A stretch of 64,000 nt of DNA, taken from NCBI RefSeq assembly GCF_027622875.1, contig NZ_JAPZVP010000011.1:1-64000 (forward strand), written 5' to 3'. Shown here in pieces: positions 18,142 through 27,971 of the stretch (positions are counted from its first letter, which is position 1; each line of letters begins with the position of its first letter). The position numbers and the translations under genes are program-made. The notes under the pieces are model-generated. The model worked only from the letters and a program-made list of their open reading frames with translations, was not told the DNA's origin and did not search any database. The DNA is from Glycomyces luteolus (GTDB taxonomy: Bacteria; Actinomycetota; Actinomycetes; Mycobacteriales; Micromonosporaceae).

Positions 18142-18558
18142 ATGGAGAACCAACGAGTCCCGATTGAACTCGACCCGAAGCTCGCTCTCGGCCTGCTCGG
18201 CCACGTCGAATTCGGGCGAGTCGCCTTTGTCGCCAACGGGCTCCCCACGATTCGACCGCTCAATCATGTGATGGTCAGCGGCCAGATCATCGTCCATACA
18301 CGACACACGACTGCGTTCGCGCAGACTGTGCGCGGGCACGCGGGCCTGCGAGTGGCCTACCAGGCCGACGAGATCGAAAAGGACAGCAGGCTCGGTTGGA
18401 GCGTGCTCGTCTCCGGCATCGCCGGTGACATCACCGACAAGCGCCGCGACGAAAAACTCGGCCCGCAGGTCCGGTCCTGGATGGCTCGCCCGCTGGACAC
18501 CATCATCGCCATCAAGCCTCTGGAAGTCACCGGCCTGCGCCTCACCATCGCGAGGTGA
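18142..18558 (+). CDS. Pyridoxamine-phosphate-oxidase-family flavin split-barrel protein
   Basis: A 138-residue single-domain split beta-barrel protein of the kind that binds FMN or F420. GRVAFVANGLPTIRPLNHV is the diagnostic N-terminal strand pair. AGAGGGG lies just before the ATG. Family members include nitroreductase-like and heme- or F420-linked reductases; the substrate cannot be told. Its place among USP genes matches dormancy-regulon clusters. Confidence 0.8.
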   Translation: MENQRVPIELDPKLALGLLGHVEFGRVAFVANGLPTIRPLNHVMVSGQIIVHTRHTTAFAQTVRGHAGLRVAYQADEIEKDSRLGWSVLVSGIAGDITDKRRDEKLGPQVRSWMARPLDTIIAIKPLEVTGLRLTIAR

Positions 18559-18681
18559 CTCCGGCCGTCCCTGATTATTGTCGTCCAGTGGCCGTGCGCG
18601 TACGGCCACGACGAGGTCCTAGCGCCGAACCCGGCACCGAGAACCACCAATGCTGACGCGCCGGTGTCGTCGCGGTCGCGC

Positions 18682-21423
18682 TCAGCGCGCGTCTGCCGGT
18701 CTGGTGTAGCGGGCCGGTTCGCTGTCGAACGAGGCAGCACACCCGTCGGAGCAGAAGTAATAGGTGACACCGTCCACCACGCGCGTGTGCGCGGCGGTGT
18801 CGGGCGTGATGGTCATGCCGCACACCGGGTCGACGACGGTTCGGCTCGTGTCCTTGGCGTCGTGGTCCATGGTGGACTCCTCACGTGCCGGTCGGTCTGG
18901 TTGTGGTGGTCCGGAGGTACCGGTCTGCACTCGCGGCTCGATGGGACGCGGAGCGTCGGGTGCCAGCGGGGCGGGATGCCAGCGGCGCAGCCGGTTGGCG
19001 TTGCCGACCACCGACAGCGATGATGCCGCCATCGCCGCGGCGGCGACCATCGGCGAGAGGCGGACGCCCAGGAACGGGTACAGCAGGCCTGCGGCGATCG
19101 GGATGCCGACCGCGTTGTAGATCAGTGCGAAGAACAGGTTCTCGCGGATGTTGCGCATGGTCGCCCGTGACAGGCGGATCGCGGTGACCACGCCCCAGAG
19201 CGACCCGGAGATCAAGGTGACGTCCGCGGACTCGATCGCGACGTCAGTGCCGGTGCCGATCGCCAGGCCGACGTCGGCCTGGGCCAGCGCCGGCGCGTCG
19301 TTTATGCCGTCGCCGACCATGCCTACTCGGCGGCTCTCGGTCTGCAGCCGGGCGATCTCGGCCGCCTTGTGCTCGGGCAGGATCTCCGCCAGCACCCGGG
19401 GCACCCCGACCTGGGCGGCGATGGCCGCAGCGGTCCGTGCATTGTCGCCGGTGATCATCACCGTGTCGATGCCGAGACCTTGCAGCGCCGCCAGGGCGTC
19501 GACCGAGTCGGGTTTCAGGGTGTCGGCCACCGCCAGCACGCCCGCCGCCCGACCGTCGACCGCGGCGTGGACGGCCGTCTTGCCTTGCGCCGACAGTTCG
19601 GCTGTGATCGGTTCGAGAGCGCTGGTGTCGATGCCTGCGTCCGTGAGCAGCCGGGCGGTGCCGACCAGCAGGACGCGCCCGTCGACGCGGGCCTGGATGC
19701 CTTTGCCTGTGGTTGAGTCGAACGCGATCGCGCCGGGTAGGTCGAGCCCACGCTGCCGAGCGCCCGCGACGATCGCCGCGGCGAGCGGGTGCTCGCTGTC
19801 GACCTCCGCGGCGGCCACCAGCCGCAGCAGCGCCCTCTCGTCGACGTCGCCGACCGGGACGACATCGGTCAGGGCGGGTTTGCCGGCGGTGATGGTGCCG
19901 GTCTTGTCCAACACCATCGTGCCGATCTTGTGCGCGGTCTCCAGCGCCTCGGCCGAGCGGATCAGGATGCCCGCCCTCGCGCCCTTCCCGGTGCCGACCA
20001 TGATCGAGAGCGGGGTGGCGAGGCCGAGCGCGCACGGACAGGCGATGATCAGCACCGAGACGCCTGACACCAGGGCCAGGGTCAGCGCCGGAGGCGGCCC
20101 GGCGACGAACCAGATCGCGAAGGCGGCGACGGCGATCGCGATGACCGCGGGGACGAAATACGCCGAGATCCGGTCGGCGAGCCGCTGGATCGGCGCCTTC
20201 GACGCTTGCGCTTGCCGGACGAGCCGGATGATCTGGGCGAGCATCGTGTCAGCGCCGACCTTCACCGCGCGCACCCGCAGCGAGCCCGTGGTGTTGATGG
20301 TGGCGCCGATGACGGTGTCGCGTTCGCGTTTCGTGTCCGGGATCGGTTCGCCGGTGACCATCGACTCGTCCACGGCGGACTGTCCGGAGAGGACGACGGC
20401 GTCGACGGGGATCTTCTCCCCGGGTCGGATGACCACCTCGTCGCCGACGGCGACCTCCTCGACGGGGATTTCGGTCTCGGTACCGCCTCGCACGACGCGG
20501 GCGGTGTGGGCCTGCAGGCCGAGCAGGGCTCGGATGGCCTCGCCAGTACCGGCCTTGGCGCGGGCCTCCAGCAGCCTGCCGAGCATGATCAGGGTGATGA
20601 TGACACCGACGGCCTCGAAATACACCTCGCGGACCTCCGCGGGCAGCACCGCGGGGGCGATCGTGGCCAGCAGGCTGTACCCGAACGCGGCCACCGTGCC
20701 CAAGGTGATGAGGCTGTTCATTTCCGCACTGCGATTGGCCAGGGCGAGCCAACCGGTGCGGTGGACGGGCCAACCGGTGTAGAACATGACCGGGGTGATC
20801 AGCGCGAGCTGCACCCAGTTGTCGAGCAGGAACGGCGGTACCCACGTCGCGCCGAACAGGCTCTCGGCCATAACCGCGACCAGTACCGGAGCGGTCAGGG
20901 CCGCCCCCAGGACGACCCTCCGGGTCAACCCGGCGATCTCCGCGCTGCGTCCGGCTGACTCGAAAGCCTCCTCGTCCGCCGCCGAAGCGGACGAATCCGC
21001 AGGTGTCGTGCCCGCGGGCGTCTCACCGGCTCTCGCGTCGGCGGTCTCCCCGGGTTCGACCTGCAGCGTGCCGTGCACCATGTTCATCCCGCAGGCGAAC
21101 CCGAACGAACCCGCATACGACGGTGTCAGCCGCACCGTGGTCCGCTCGAACGCCGGGAGGACGGCCGATACGGCGAAGTCGCCGAACACCACCCGCGAGG
21201 TGCACTCCCCGGACTCCTGCCGGTCGAAGACCAGCTCCACCGGCACGCCCTGGCGGACCCGGATGACATCAGGGTGGTAGCCGCCGCGCACGGTCACCTC
21301 GATGCGCTGGACCCCGTCCTCGAACGTCGCGGCGTGGGCTTTGCGGGGTGCGAAGAAGTACCAGGCCAGCGCAATGATCGCAGCTGTCGAAGCGGCGAGG
21401 ACGGCGATATCGGCAGCGCTCAC
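18682..21423 (-). CDS. Copper-type P1B ATPase with N-terminal cupredoxin-like and C-terminal YHS domains
   Basis: A 913-residue metal pump. Start GTG at 21423 with GGAGGTG upstream. After a membrane anchor, residues about 35-125 form a cupredoxin-like domain with candidate ligands in [14 protein letters not shown] and [10 protein letters not shown]. The P-type core has [13 protein letters not shown] in TM6 (CPC, monovalent copper class), DKTGTIT and [10 protein letters not shown]. The C-terminus (about 860-910) is a YHS domain: [12 protein letters not shown] then [12 protein letters not shown]. It probably exports Cu(I). It has no classical N-terminal HMA domain; the cupredoxin domain may replace it. 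Confidence 0.88.
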   Translation of the reverse strand: MSAADIAVLAASTAAIIALAWYFFAPRKAHAATFEDGVQRIEVTVRGGYHPDVIRVRQGVPVELVFDRQESGECTSRVVFGDFAVSAVLPAFERTTVRLTPSYAGSFGFACGMNMVHGTLQVEPGETADARAGETPAGTTPADSSASAADEEAFESAGRSAEIAGLTRRVVLGAALTAPVLVAVMAESLFGATWVPPFLLDNWVQLALITPVMFYTGWPVHRTGWLALANRSAEMNSLITLGTVAAFGYSLLATIAPAVLPAEVREVYFEAVGVIITLIMLGRLLEARAKAGTGEAIRALLGLQAHTARVVRGGTETEIPVEEVAVGDEVVIRPGEKIPVDAVVLSGQSAVDESMVTGEPIPDTKRERDTVIGATINTTGSLRVRAVKVGADTMLAQIIRLVRQAQASKAPIQRLADRISAYFVPAVIAIAVAAFAIWFVAGPPPALTLALVSGVSVLIIACPCALGLATPLSIMVGTGKGARAGILIRSAEALETAHKIGTMVLDKTGTITAGKPALTDVVPVGDVDERALLRLVAAAEVDSEHPLAAAIVAGARQRGLDLPGAIAFDSTTGKGIQARVDGRVLLVGTARLLTDAGIDTSALEPITAELSAQGKTAVHAAVDGRAAGVLAVADTLKPDSVDALAALQGLGIDTVMITGDNARTAAAIAAQVGVPRVLAEILPEHKAAEIARLQTESRRVGMVGDGINDAPALAQADVGLAIGTGTDVAIESADVTLISGSLWGVVTAIRLSRATMRNIRENLFFALIYNAVGIPIAAGLLYPFLGVRLSPMVAAAAMAASSLSVVGNANRLRRWHPAPLAPDAPRPIEPRVQTGTSGPPQPDRPAREESTMDHDAKDTSRTVVDPVCGMTITPDTAAHTRVVDGVTYYFCSDGCAASFDSEPARYTRPADAR

Positions 21424-21580
21424 GGCGCACCTCCAAAGGGTCGGCGAGTCCTGCATCCGACCCTGCCTCGAACGTACCCCGACATGGAGGGGGCGTTGGG
21501 CCGATGTCTGAGGGACTCCGGACCATCCCTGACCTGCCGGTTCGCGCGTCGAAGGTGAGTCCTACCGAAAGGGGAATCCG

Positions 21581-21815
21581 ATGCAACACCGACCTTGGGG
21601 CCTGTACGCGATTGCGCTGGCCACCGTGATCATGGGCCTCGTATCTAGGCGCATCCGCCTCGACGCTGGCCATCGGTGCGTTGGTGCTGGCCTGCCCGGT
21701 GGCGACGATCTTCATGATGCGTGCCATGCACGACGAAGACCGCTCCGACCATGACGCCCATGGCGACCCGCATGAGCATGGAGGGCACAGCGACCGCCGC
21801 ACGCCACACCTGTGA
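21581..21815 (+). pseudogene. Frameshifted small His-rich membrane protein (DUF2933-like)
   Basis: The frame begins MQHRPWGLYAIALATVIMG, and after a shift near 21645 continues as LACPVATIFMMRAMHDED followed by a His-rich tail (HDAHGDPHEHGGHSD) to a TGA at 21815. A CP-hydrophobic-MM segment plus His tail is the layout of DUF2933-type proteins that neighbour copper ATPases. One base must be lost or gained to join the halves, so it is probably broken. Confidence 0.6.
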
Positions 21816-21845
21816 CCGGGACCGAGACGATGGTGTGCACCGGTC

Positions 21846-23388
21846 TCAAGACGAAGGACTTACCCGTGAGCCGGTCCGACTCGCCGCGGAGAAATCGGCG
21901 ATCGCGCCGGGGACTGGGGCGATGGCGCGGCGGTACGCGACCGCGACCAGTACCGCCAGCGCCGCGAGCCAGGCCAGGCCGTAGAACAAGGGCCGGGTCT
22001 CATTAAAACTGCTGGTGAGAGCGCCGTCGAGCAGGACTCGCGAACACCCGTAACCGGGCAGCAGCTGAGCGGCCGCTGCGGGCTCAGGGCGAAGCATCGG
22101 ACTCTGGGAGATCCCGATGTCCAGGAACGGCAGCAGGAAGGCCAGGAACACACCGCCAACACGGCCGAAGACCGGTGCGAGCAGCGCGCCGACGAGCGCG
22201 TAGGTCAACGCGAGCAGGATGTTCGCCCCGATGTAGACGGGCCAGCGTACGGCGTCGAAGACGACGGCGGTGGCCGCCAAGGAGATCGCGGTCGCGGCGA
22301 GCGCAGCGGCCGCGAGCACGCCGAGGCGGGCCGTGAGCAGTGCTCCGGTGCGCATGCCGGCGAGGGCCGCCCGGCGGTCGCCGTCGCGGGCGTCAGCCAT
22401 CGCGAACAACCCGACCAGGGCAGCCAGCGAGGCGATCGCGATCGGAGCCATAGTCGCACCATGCACCTCTGGCATGGAGTAGACGGCCGGCAGGTGCTCG
22501 CCGGCCTCACTGATCGTCAGGGCGATCGGCTGGTTCGGCGTGACCGCGTCGGCGGTCCAGATGAACACCACCGGCACCACCGCGAACAGCACCCACAAGG
22601 CAGGATTGCGCCCGGCGTCGCGCCACGCCGCCGCACTGGCCGCGAGGACCTGCGCGTGCACGCCGCCGGGACGTGCCGCGCGCCTGGTCCGGGAGCGCCG
22701 GGTGCGGGCGATCGCGACCAGCCAGGCCAGCGCGACCGCGCCGATGGTCCAGGCCAGCGCCCAGCCCAGGTCGCCGAGCCGTCCGCCGTGTCCGGAAGGT
22801 AGGTCGACCATCCACAGGGTGACGAAGTGGGTGGGAAACGGGCGGGTCGCCCACCGGTCGGCAGCGGACATCGCCGGTCCGAAGAACACGTCCAGGATCC
22901 ATACGAACAGCACGATGATCGTGCCGTTGACCGGGTTGCGCACCAGCGTGCCGATCACGGCGCCGATCGCGAGGTAGATGAGTGCGAACATCACCGTTCC
23001 GGCGACGATCCGGGCCGGGTCGTCGAAGCCAGTGCGCGCCGCGAGCGCGACCAGGGCGACGGCGGCGGCGAACAACGCTAGGGCGGCTCCGGTGAGCAGC
23101 CTTGCCGCGACCATCTGCGCGGGCGGCAGCCCGGCGAGGACCACCCGCCGGTCGACCTCGCGGGTGGCCGCGGTCTGAAAGTACATCGCGACACCTGCGA
23201 GGAACGCCGCCGCCCACCCGGCGCTGGCGGTCTCCACCGCCGGACCCGCCGAGTAGCTTCGCGGCGTCGGCGAGGCTGGTGGCGACCACGACCACGAATA
23301 CCGTCGGGACGAGGGCGAGCAGGAGCAGGTTGACCGGGTTCCGGGCGTAGTCGGCCAGGAACCGGCGCACGAATACGAGGACGGTCAC
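21846..23388 (-). pseudogene. ABC-2 type permease, frameshifted near 23250
   Basis: The N-terminal 50 residues (start GTG at 23388, MTVLVFVRRFLADYARNPVN) are in one frame. From about 23245 the rest (AGPAVETASAGWAAAF onward, ending 21846) is in another, so one base is missing around a GGCGGG run. Together they make a permease of about 510 residues with two sets of six helices. The N-terminal frame overlaps the ATPase gene by 4 bases. The downstream part can also start on its own at 23237 (GTG), which might yield a shortened protein. Confidence 0.7.
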
Positions 23389-24056
23389 CGCGGCACCGTC
23401 TTCCCTTCGGTCAGGTCGAGGATGCGGTCGAACCGCTCCTCGTCGACGACGAAGTGGGAGATGATCAGCGCGCTGCGCCCCGCCCTGCGGCGGTCGGCGA
23501 CAAGGTGCCAGAACTTCTGGTAGGTGTCGAAGTCGAATCCGGCGTACGGCTCGTCCAGCAGCAGCACCTGCGGGTCCGCCAACAGCGCCAGGCCGAGGTT
23601 GAGCTTGGCAAGGGTTCCGCCGGAGAGCTGGTCGGCGCGGGTGCGCGCGTAGCGGGCGAAGCCGAGCGATTTATAGAGCGATTCGCGCGAGGCCTGCACG
23701 GCGGGTGCGGTCATGGCGTAGGCGCTGGCGAACAGGTCGAAGTGCTCGTCGCAGGTTAGACGGGGGTATACGAGTGGCTCCTGGGGGCAGTAGCCGAGCC
23801 CGCCGACGCGGGTGACCGTGCCGGCGTCGGCCGCCAGGGCGCCGACGAGAATCTTCATGAGCGTGGATTTGCCCGACCCGTTCTCACCGACCAGGCCCAC
23901 GATCTCTCCTGCGTCCAGGGCCAGGTCGGCGCCGCGCAGCACCGGCACGCTGCGACGGGCCGGCCACAGTCCACGCCGATACGACTTGACGATCCCGGAA
24001 GCGGCGAGCACCGGTCCGATGCCGCCCTGTGCCGCCGTCTGAACCGGATCCTCCAT
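23385..24056 (-). CDS. ABC transporter ATPase subunit (ABC-2 exporter)
   Basis: A 223-residue ATPase: Walker A GENGSGKSTL, signature LSGGTLAKLNL, Walker B VLLLDEPYAGFD. AGGAGGACAC precedes the ATG at 24056. It is coupled to the downstream permease gene, which is frameshifted; export of drugs, lipids or polysaccharide precursors is typical for this class but cannot be fixed here. Confidence 0.85.
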   Translation of the reverse strand: MEDPVQTAAQGGIGPVLAASGIVKSYRRGLWPARRSVPVLRGADLALDAGEIVGLVGENGSGKSTLMKILVGALAADAGTVTRVGGLGYCPQEPLVYPRLTCDEHFDLFASAYAMTAPAVQASRESLYKSLGFARYARTRADQLSGGTLAKLNLGLALLADPQVLLLDEPYAGFDFDTYQKFWHLVADRRRAGRSALIISHFVVDEERFDRILDLTEGKTVPR

Positions 24057-24141
24057 CGTGTCCTCCTCACTCGGGTAGGCTGACGCGCTTGAGGCTAAGC
24101 GTGCACTAGAACGGCAGGTGGCATGGCGCATCGCGTGTAAT

Positions 24142-24156
24142 CTGACCGTCGGGCCG
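24142..24156 (+). promoter_or_regulatory. Candidate DevR/OsdR-like box
   Basis: CTGACCGTCGGGCCG, nearly identical to 18042-18056, followed at 24175 by TTCGGGACTT, which fits half of the mycobacterial DosR palindrome. Both lie within 110 bases of the next gene start. Visual evidence only. Confidence 0.3.
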
Positions 24157-24253
24157 GGTGGGAAGGTCGCGTTTTCGGGACTTGTCCAAGTCTTCCGTCT
24201 AGGGTCCTCCGTAACGCGGTGCAGGCGCTCGGATGCATCCACTTGGGAGGGCG

Positions 24254-24775
24254 GTGGTTTCGGTGAGCCTTACGCACCATGAATTCTGGACCCTGGTCCA
24301 CGGGATGGTGTTCGGTGCGGTCTTCCTGCTCGGATTCGCAGGGGGGCTCGAAGGACTGTGGAGCCTGCGGCCACATCTGATGACGGCCGAAGGCATCCGC
24401 GGCCGGGCCCTGCGTCTGAAGATCGGCACGACCGCCATGGCCGTCGCCGCCTGGGGCACCGTCTTGACCGGTACCTGGATCGTCTATCCGTGGTACCGCG
24501 AAGACGTCCCGGACAGTCCGCGGTCGGTCCTGCTGGCCGACCCGGCCAGGGAGCAGTGGCATCACTTCGGGATGGAGTGGAAGGAGCACATTGCGTGGAT
24601 CAGCCCGATCCTGGCCACGCTCGTCGCTTTCATCGTCCTGTACTACGGGGCCGGCCTCATTCTCCACGAGCGGCTGCGCAGAACCACGCTCGCGCTGTTC
24701 GTGCTCGCCTTCTCCATCGCAGCGGTCGCGGGGATCCTCGGAGCGCTGATCACCAAGACCGCCCCCTTGATCTAG
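24254..24775 (+). CDS. Four-helix membrane protein, unknown function
   Basis: About 173 residues with four predicted membrane helices, and conserved-looking His and Trp residues in WTLVHGMVFG and WHHFGMEWKEHIAW. GGGAGG (24245-24250) lies before candidate GTG starts at 24254 and 24263. Paired His residues near membrane faces could bind heme, but no known family is recognised. It is 12 bases upstream of a second small membrane protein and probably forms an operon with it. Confidence 0.6.
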   Translation: MVSVSLTHHEFWTLVHGMVFGAVFLLGFAGGLEGLWSLRPHLMTAEGIRGRALRLKIGTTAMAVAAWGTVLTGTWIVYPWYREDVPDSPRSVLLADPAREQWHHFGMEWKEHIAWISPILATLVAFIVLYYGAGLILHERLRRTTLALFVLAFSIAAVAGILGALITKTAPLI

Positions 24776-24787
24776 GAGTGCTGCGAC

Positions 24788-25162
24788 ATGACCTCGAACG
24801 CGGACGCCGGCACGACCGGGCCCGAACTCGGCGACTACACCGACAAACCGGAGGGCCCTGTCACGGCGGCCATCCTCGCCGCCGGGATCGGCTCCTTCGC
24901 CTTGGGCCTCTTGACCACGCTGGCGGAGGCCAACGAGCGCATCAAGGAGTTCCTCAACTTCTACGACCCGGTGGGGCCGCTGTCGGGAAAGACCGTCGGA
25001 GCCGTCGCCGTCTGGCTGGTCGCCTGGATCGTCTTGCACGTGCTCTACCGGGGTAAGGCGGTTGAGTCCCGGAAGGAACTCGCCATCTCGCTCGTCCTGA
25101 TCGGCCTCGGTCTCCTCGGGACGTTCCCCATCTTCTTCCAGGCGTTCGCACCGCCCGAATAA
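24788..25162 (+). CDS. Small membrane protein, unknown function
   Basis: A 124-residue protein with three helices (about 28-48, 75-95 and 102-120), after a polar N-terminus (ELGDYTDKPEGP). AGGAGTGC precedes the ATG. Its tight spacing with the preceding four-helix protein suggests one complex. The 280 bases after it show no gene. Confidence 0.65.
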   Translation: MTSNADAGTTGPELGDYTDKPEGPVTAAILAAGIGSFALGLLTTLAEANERIKEFLNFYDPVGPLSGKTVGAVAVWLVAWIVLHVLYRGKAVESRKELAISLVLIGLGLLGTFPIFFQAFAPPE

Positions 25163-25442
25163 GCTCCGGTGGCCGAAATGGGGTATCCCCCCAAGGCCCT
25201 GGTCGGACACTAGAAAAACGCTGATCGTCGTCGTCCGCAGCGCGAATTAAGGCCTTCGAGGCCGAAGGCGTCCTGTCCTCCCACCTGGAGGCACCGTGCG
25301 CCGGGGGCACTGACCACCCGCGTCGCCGAGCTCCCGCGGCGTGCCTGTAGGGCCGTTGGACTGCCTCATTCGTGACCATGTTCGCTTCAACGCGGGGAGG
25401 ATGAGAGAACAGGATGGACTCGGCGACTGCGAGGTGGGTCGG

Positions 25443-25973
25443 ATGAAGTATCAGATGTGGCAGAACGATTGGGACGGCCGATCGGACCACATGTCGGGCG
25501 GTGACTGGTGGTGGATGGCGTTCATGATGCTGTTCTGGGTGGCGGTCCTGGTGCTGCTGGTCTGGGCGGTGATCAGGCTGAGCCGCGCGATCGAATCGCA
25601 TCACGTCTCGGCCCAGGGCGTCCAGCCGTCGGGGCACCATGAGGCACCTCGTGAGGTGCTCGACCGCCGCTACGCCGCCGGTGAAATCGACTCCGCGACC
25701 TACAGCGAAATGCGTGCCCGTTTGGAAGGCAGCGACCCCGCTGCGGGTTTGGGTTCGAATAAGCGAGAGTTAGGCCGACCGCTAGTCACCGCTTCGATCT
25801 GGTCGCCGCGGTGCTGCCGCTGGCCGACCGCCCCGCTCTCGCGGAGGTGCGCCTCGGTGAGCTCGAATCCGAGGTCGGCACGGACCGCTTCCGTCGTCTC
25901 GCCGCCGCGATCCAGCGCGTCAGCCGCATCCTGCCCTCGGACGCCGCGCCGGTGTCGGAGTTCGGTCTCCTGA
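25443..25973 (+). CDS. SHOCT-domain small membrane protein, probably with a readthrough tail
   Basis: From the ATG at 25443: a short N-terminus, a single helix (WWWMAFMMLFWVAVLVLLVWAVI), then a SHOCT-type oligomerisation motif (LDRRYAAGEIDSATYSEMR, about residues 75-95). The family normally ends a few residues later. Here the frame continues about 75 residues of Arg/Ser-rich sequence that overlaps a different-frame GlyS-like scrap, so the natural stop has probably been lost by rearrangement near 25750. Confidence 0.65.
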   Translation: MKYQMWQNDWDGRSDHMSGGDWWWMAFMMLFWVAVLVLLVWAVIRLSRAIESHHVSAQGVQPSGHHEAPREVLDRRYAAGEIDSATYSEMRARLEGSDPAAGLGSNKRELGRPLVTASIWSPRCCRWPTAPLSRRCASVSSNPRSARTASVVSPPRSSASAASCPRTPRRCRSSVS

Positions 25974-26074
25974 CGGCCGCAAGCGAACAGCGGCTCATCG
26001 CCGAACTCGGCCGCACGGAAGGCGCCGATGGCGGACTGAGCGACCGGATCGCACTCGCCGCCGGCCAACTCTGA
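25763..26074 (+). pseudogene. DALR-domain fragment, glycyl-tRNA synthetase beta-like
   Basis: This 104-codon frame reads HRFDLVAAVLPLADRP, RLAAAIQRVSRIL and FGLLTAASEQRLIAEL. These match the spacing of the GlyS beta-subunit anticodon-binding (DALR) domain, for example ANKRxxNIL then LFxxxxEQxLxxAL. There is no upstream catalytic part and no good start, so I read it as a scrap fused to the SHOCT gene's 3' end by deletion. Confidence 0.4.
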
Positions 26075-26296
26075 TCGTGGGCACCCTCGACTGGCAGTGA
26101 GCCACCACAGCCGGTCTCTTTCATGCCTTCTGCGAACCACTGGCCGTAGCACATTCGCGGCATCGGCGGGTGACGCGCTTTCGACCGTGTCCCCATTGGG
26201 ACATCACTGTTGCATGCGGTGCGCGACTTCGGAAACATTGCGCTCGTCAGCAACCTCACCTACACCAAGTAGGTCTATTTAGGATTGGGGAACGAC

Positions 26297-26482
26297 ATGC
26301 GCAAGTTCGAAGTCGCTCTTGAGGGGCACGGGAACATCTGTGCCCGCTCCTCCTACTCCCCCCTGATGTCTCCGGACGAGGGGTCCGAGGAGACCTTCGA
26401 GGCGGCGCTCATGGCCGCCCTGGAGCAGTCCGAGGCCGTCGAGGCCCCGGCCGCCGAATTGGCGGAAGCGGCCAGTCGTTAA
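26297..26482 (+). CDS. Putative RiPP precursor peptide
   Basis: A 61-residue peptide immediately upstream of two radical SAM genes. It begins MRKFEVALEGHGNICARS, continues SYSPLMSPDEG, and ends in an Ala/Glu-rich helix-forming tail (EETFEAALMAALEQ, then AVEAPAAELAEAASR). It has one Cys (15), one Tyr (20) and no obvious repeated core or protease site. GGGG lies seven bases before the ATG. It could carry its core at either end, or act as a scaffold to which residues are added. The class is not recognised. Confidence 0.7.
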   Translation: MRKFEVALEGHGNICARSSYSPLMSPDEGSEETFEAALMAALEQSEAVEAPAAELAEAASR

Positions 26483-26492
26483 CGGCTGACTG

Positions 26493-26530
26493 GGTTCAAC
26501 GTGCGAGGACGCATTCCTCCACGTTGAACC
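26493..26530 (+). terminator. Attenuator-like hairpin between precursor and first enzyme
   Basis: GGTTCAACGTG (26493-26503) pairs perfectly with CACGTTGAACC (26520-26530). A bulged C is followed by an inner GAGGA..TCCTC stem with a CGCAT loop. There is no T-run. It probably lets the precursor mRNA accumulate over the enzyme mRNA by partial termination or 3'-end protection, as in many RiPP operons. Confidence 0.6.
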
Positions 26531-26633
26531 GTCAACCCGCCGAGGAGTACAGCTCCCGCGGGATTCGAAGTCACCTCGAAATCGATCCGTGATCGCCAGT
26601 ACGTCGCAGGTCCCGGTGAATTGGAGTAGAAGC

Positions 26634-27971
26634 GTGCAACTCTTCCTCGATCGCTATATCCACCTGATCGAACGCCAGGGACAGCATTTGGCCTTCAACA
26701 GCGTCAGCCTCGACTCCTGGGAGCTGACCAGCGCCGAAGCCCGGGTGCTCAAGGAGCACGCCGACGGTGCGACGGCAGTGGACACCGTCGGCGTCGACGT
26801 CGAGGCCCTGGTCGAGGAGGGACTGCTGGTGTCGGTCCGCACCGAACCGGGCAAGGCGATGGAACGCCTCATGGAGAGCCGCAAGTCCAAGTCCGCCAAG
26901 GGCCGAGGCCACTTCAACAGCCTGCGGATGTCGCTCACCGAGCGCTGCAACATGGCGTGCACCTATTGCTTCCAGCAGGCGCTCTACCCCGAGGACCAGC
27001 CTCGCATGAGCGAGGAGACGATGGCCCAGACGCTCGAATGGTTCATCGACCAGGCCGAGGGCGACTCCATCAGCCTCCAGTACTTCGGCGGTGAACCCCT
27101 CCTCGAATGGCCGCTCATCCAGCTCGCCAACGCGACCGTCGCCAAGGCCCTGGCGGAGGGCCGGATTTCCGGTTACCGCCAGACGATGACCACCAACGGC
27201 ACCGTCCTGACCGACACCCGGGCGAAGTGGCTCCTCGAGCAGCAATTCGAGCTCATCTTCAGCTTCGACGGCCCTCCCGAGATCAACGACCAGATGCGCA
27301 TCTTCAAGAGCGGCCGCGGCAGCTACGAGAAGGCCGCCGAGGGCATCAAGCGCTGGTCGGCCCTCGGGGGCGAACCGGCCATCCTGATGACGGCCACCCA
27401 GCTCAACCTCCGGTCCCTGCCCCGCTACGTGCGCTGGTTCGCCGAAGAATCGGGCATCAATCCGGCCGTCATCGCGCTGAACTCCCCGCAGCCGACCGAG
27501 ACCGGTTGGGAGACCGGCGGGGTCGAACTCGCCCAGGCCGTCTTCGAGATGTGGCTGTACTGCGACGAGCGCGGCATCGCCTTCCAGGCCCCGGGCACGT
27601 TCATCCCGCTCCACCTGCGTACGAAGATGCCCCAGTCCGACCACTGCATCGACGGGAACCTCTTCGGGACCGAAGCGGGCACCTGGCCCGTGTACGTCAG
27701 CGCGGACGGTCGCCGTTCGCTGTGCCTGGTCCACCACAACGACCACCGCGTCGAAGTGCCGAAGGGCGGCGATCCGATCGAACTCGGACGACGCTGGCAC
27801 TTCGAAGGCCCGACCGTCGAGGAGTGCGACGGCTGCATCGCCAGCCAGATCTGCGGTGGCCCCTGCACCCTCGAGAAGCTGCTCTGGGGTGGCGACAAGC
27901 TCAGCGCCGACCGCTGCGACTTCATGCGCACCATGACCACCGAAGTCCTCACCTCGGGCCGTGGGGAATGA
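26634..27971 (+). CDS. Radical SAM/SPASM peptide-modifying enzyme
   Basis: A 445-residue enzyme. The radical SAM cluster motif is RCNMACTYCFQQ (about residue 105), with YFGGEPLLEW as the SAM-binding GGE motif. The C-terminal SPASM region has CDGCIASQICGGPC and later DRCDFM for auxiliary Fe-S clusters. The N-terminal 85 residues could hold a peptide-recognition fold. GTG at 26634 with GGAG eight bases upstream is the best start. Its position after a short peptide gene indicates post-translational peptide modification; the bond made cannot be told. Its stop overlaps the next start (ATGA). Confidence 0.88.
   Translation: MQLFLDRYIHLIERQGQHLAFNSVSLDSWELTSAEARVLKEHADGATAVDTVGVDVEALVEEGLLVSVRTEPGKAMERLMESRKSKSAKGRGHFNSLRMSLTERCNMACTYCFQQALYPEDQPRMSEETMAQTLEWFIDQAEGDSISLQYFGGEPLLEWPLIQLANATVAKALAEGRISGYRQTMTTNGTVLTDTRAKWLLEQQFELIFSFDGPPEINDQMRIFKSGRGSYEKAAEGIKRWSALGGEPAILMTATQLNLRSLPRYVRWFAEESGINPAVIALNSPQPTETGWETGGVELAQAVFEMWLYCDERGIAFQAPGTFIPLHLRTKMPQSDHCIDGNLFGTEAGTWPVYVSADGRRSLCLVHHNDHRVEVPKGGDPIELGRRWHFEGPTVEECDGCIASQICGGPCTLEKLLWGGDKLSADRCDFMRTMTTEVLTSGRGE

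Noticed and set aside
27107-27960. Open frame running into the M29-like gene from upstream
   Set aside because: The upstream part lies in another frame of the radical SAM gene and is Arg/Pro-rich; the real start is the ATG at 27968 overlapping the previous stop.
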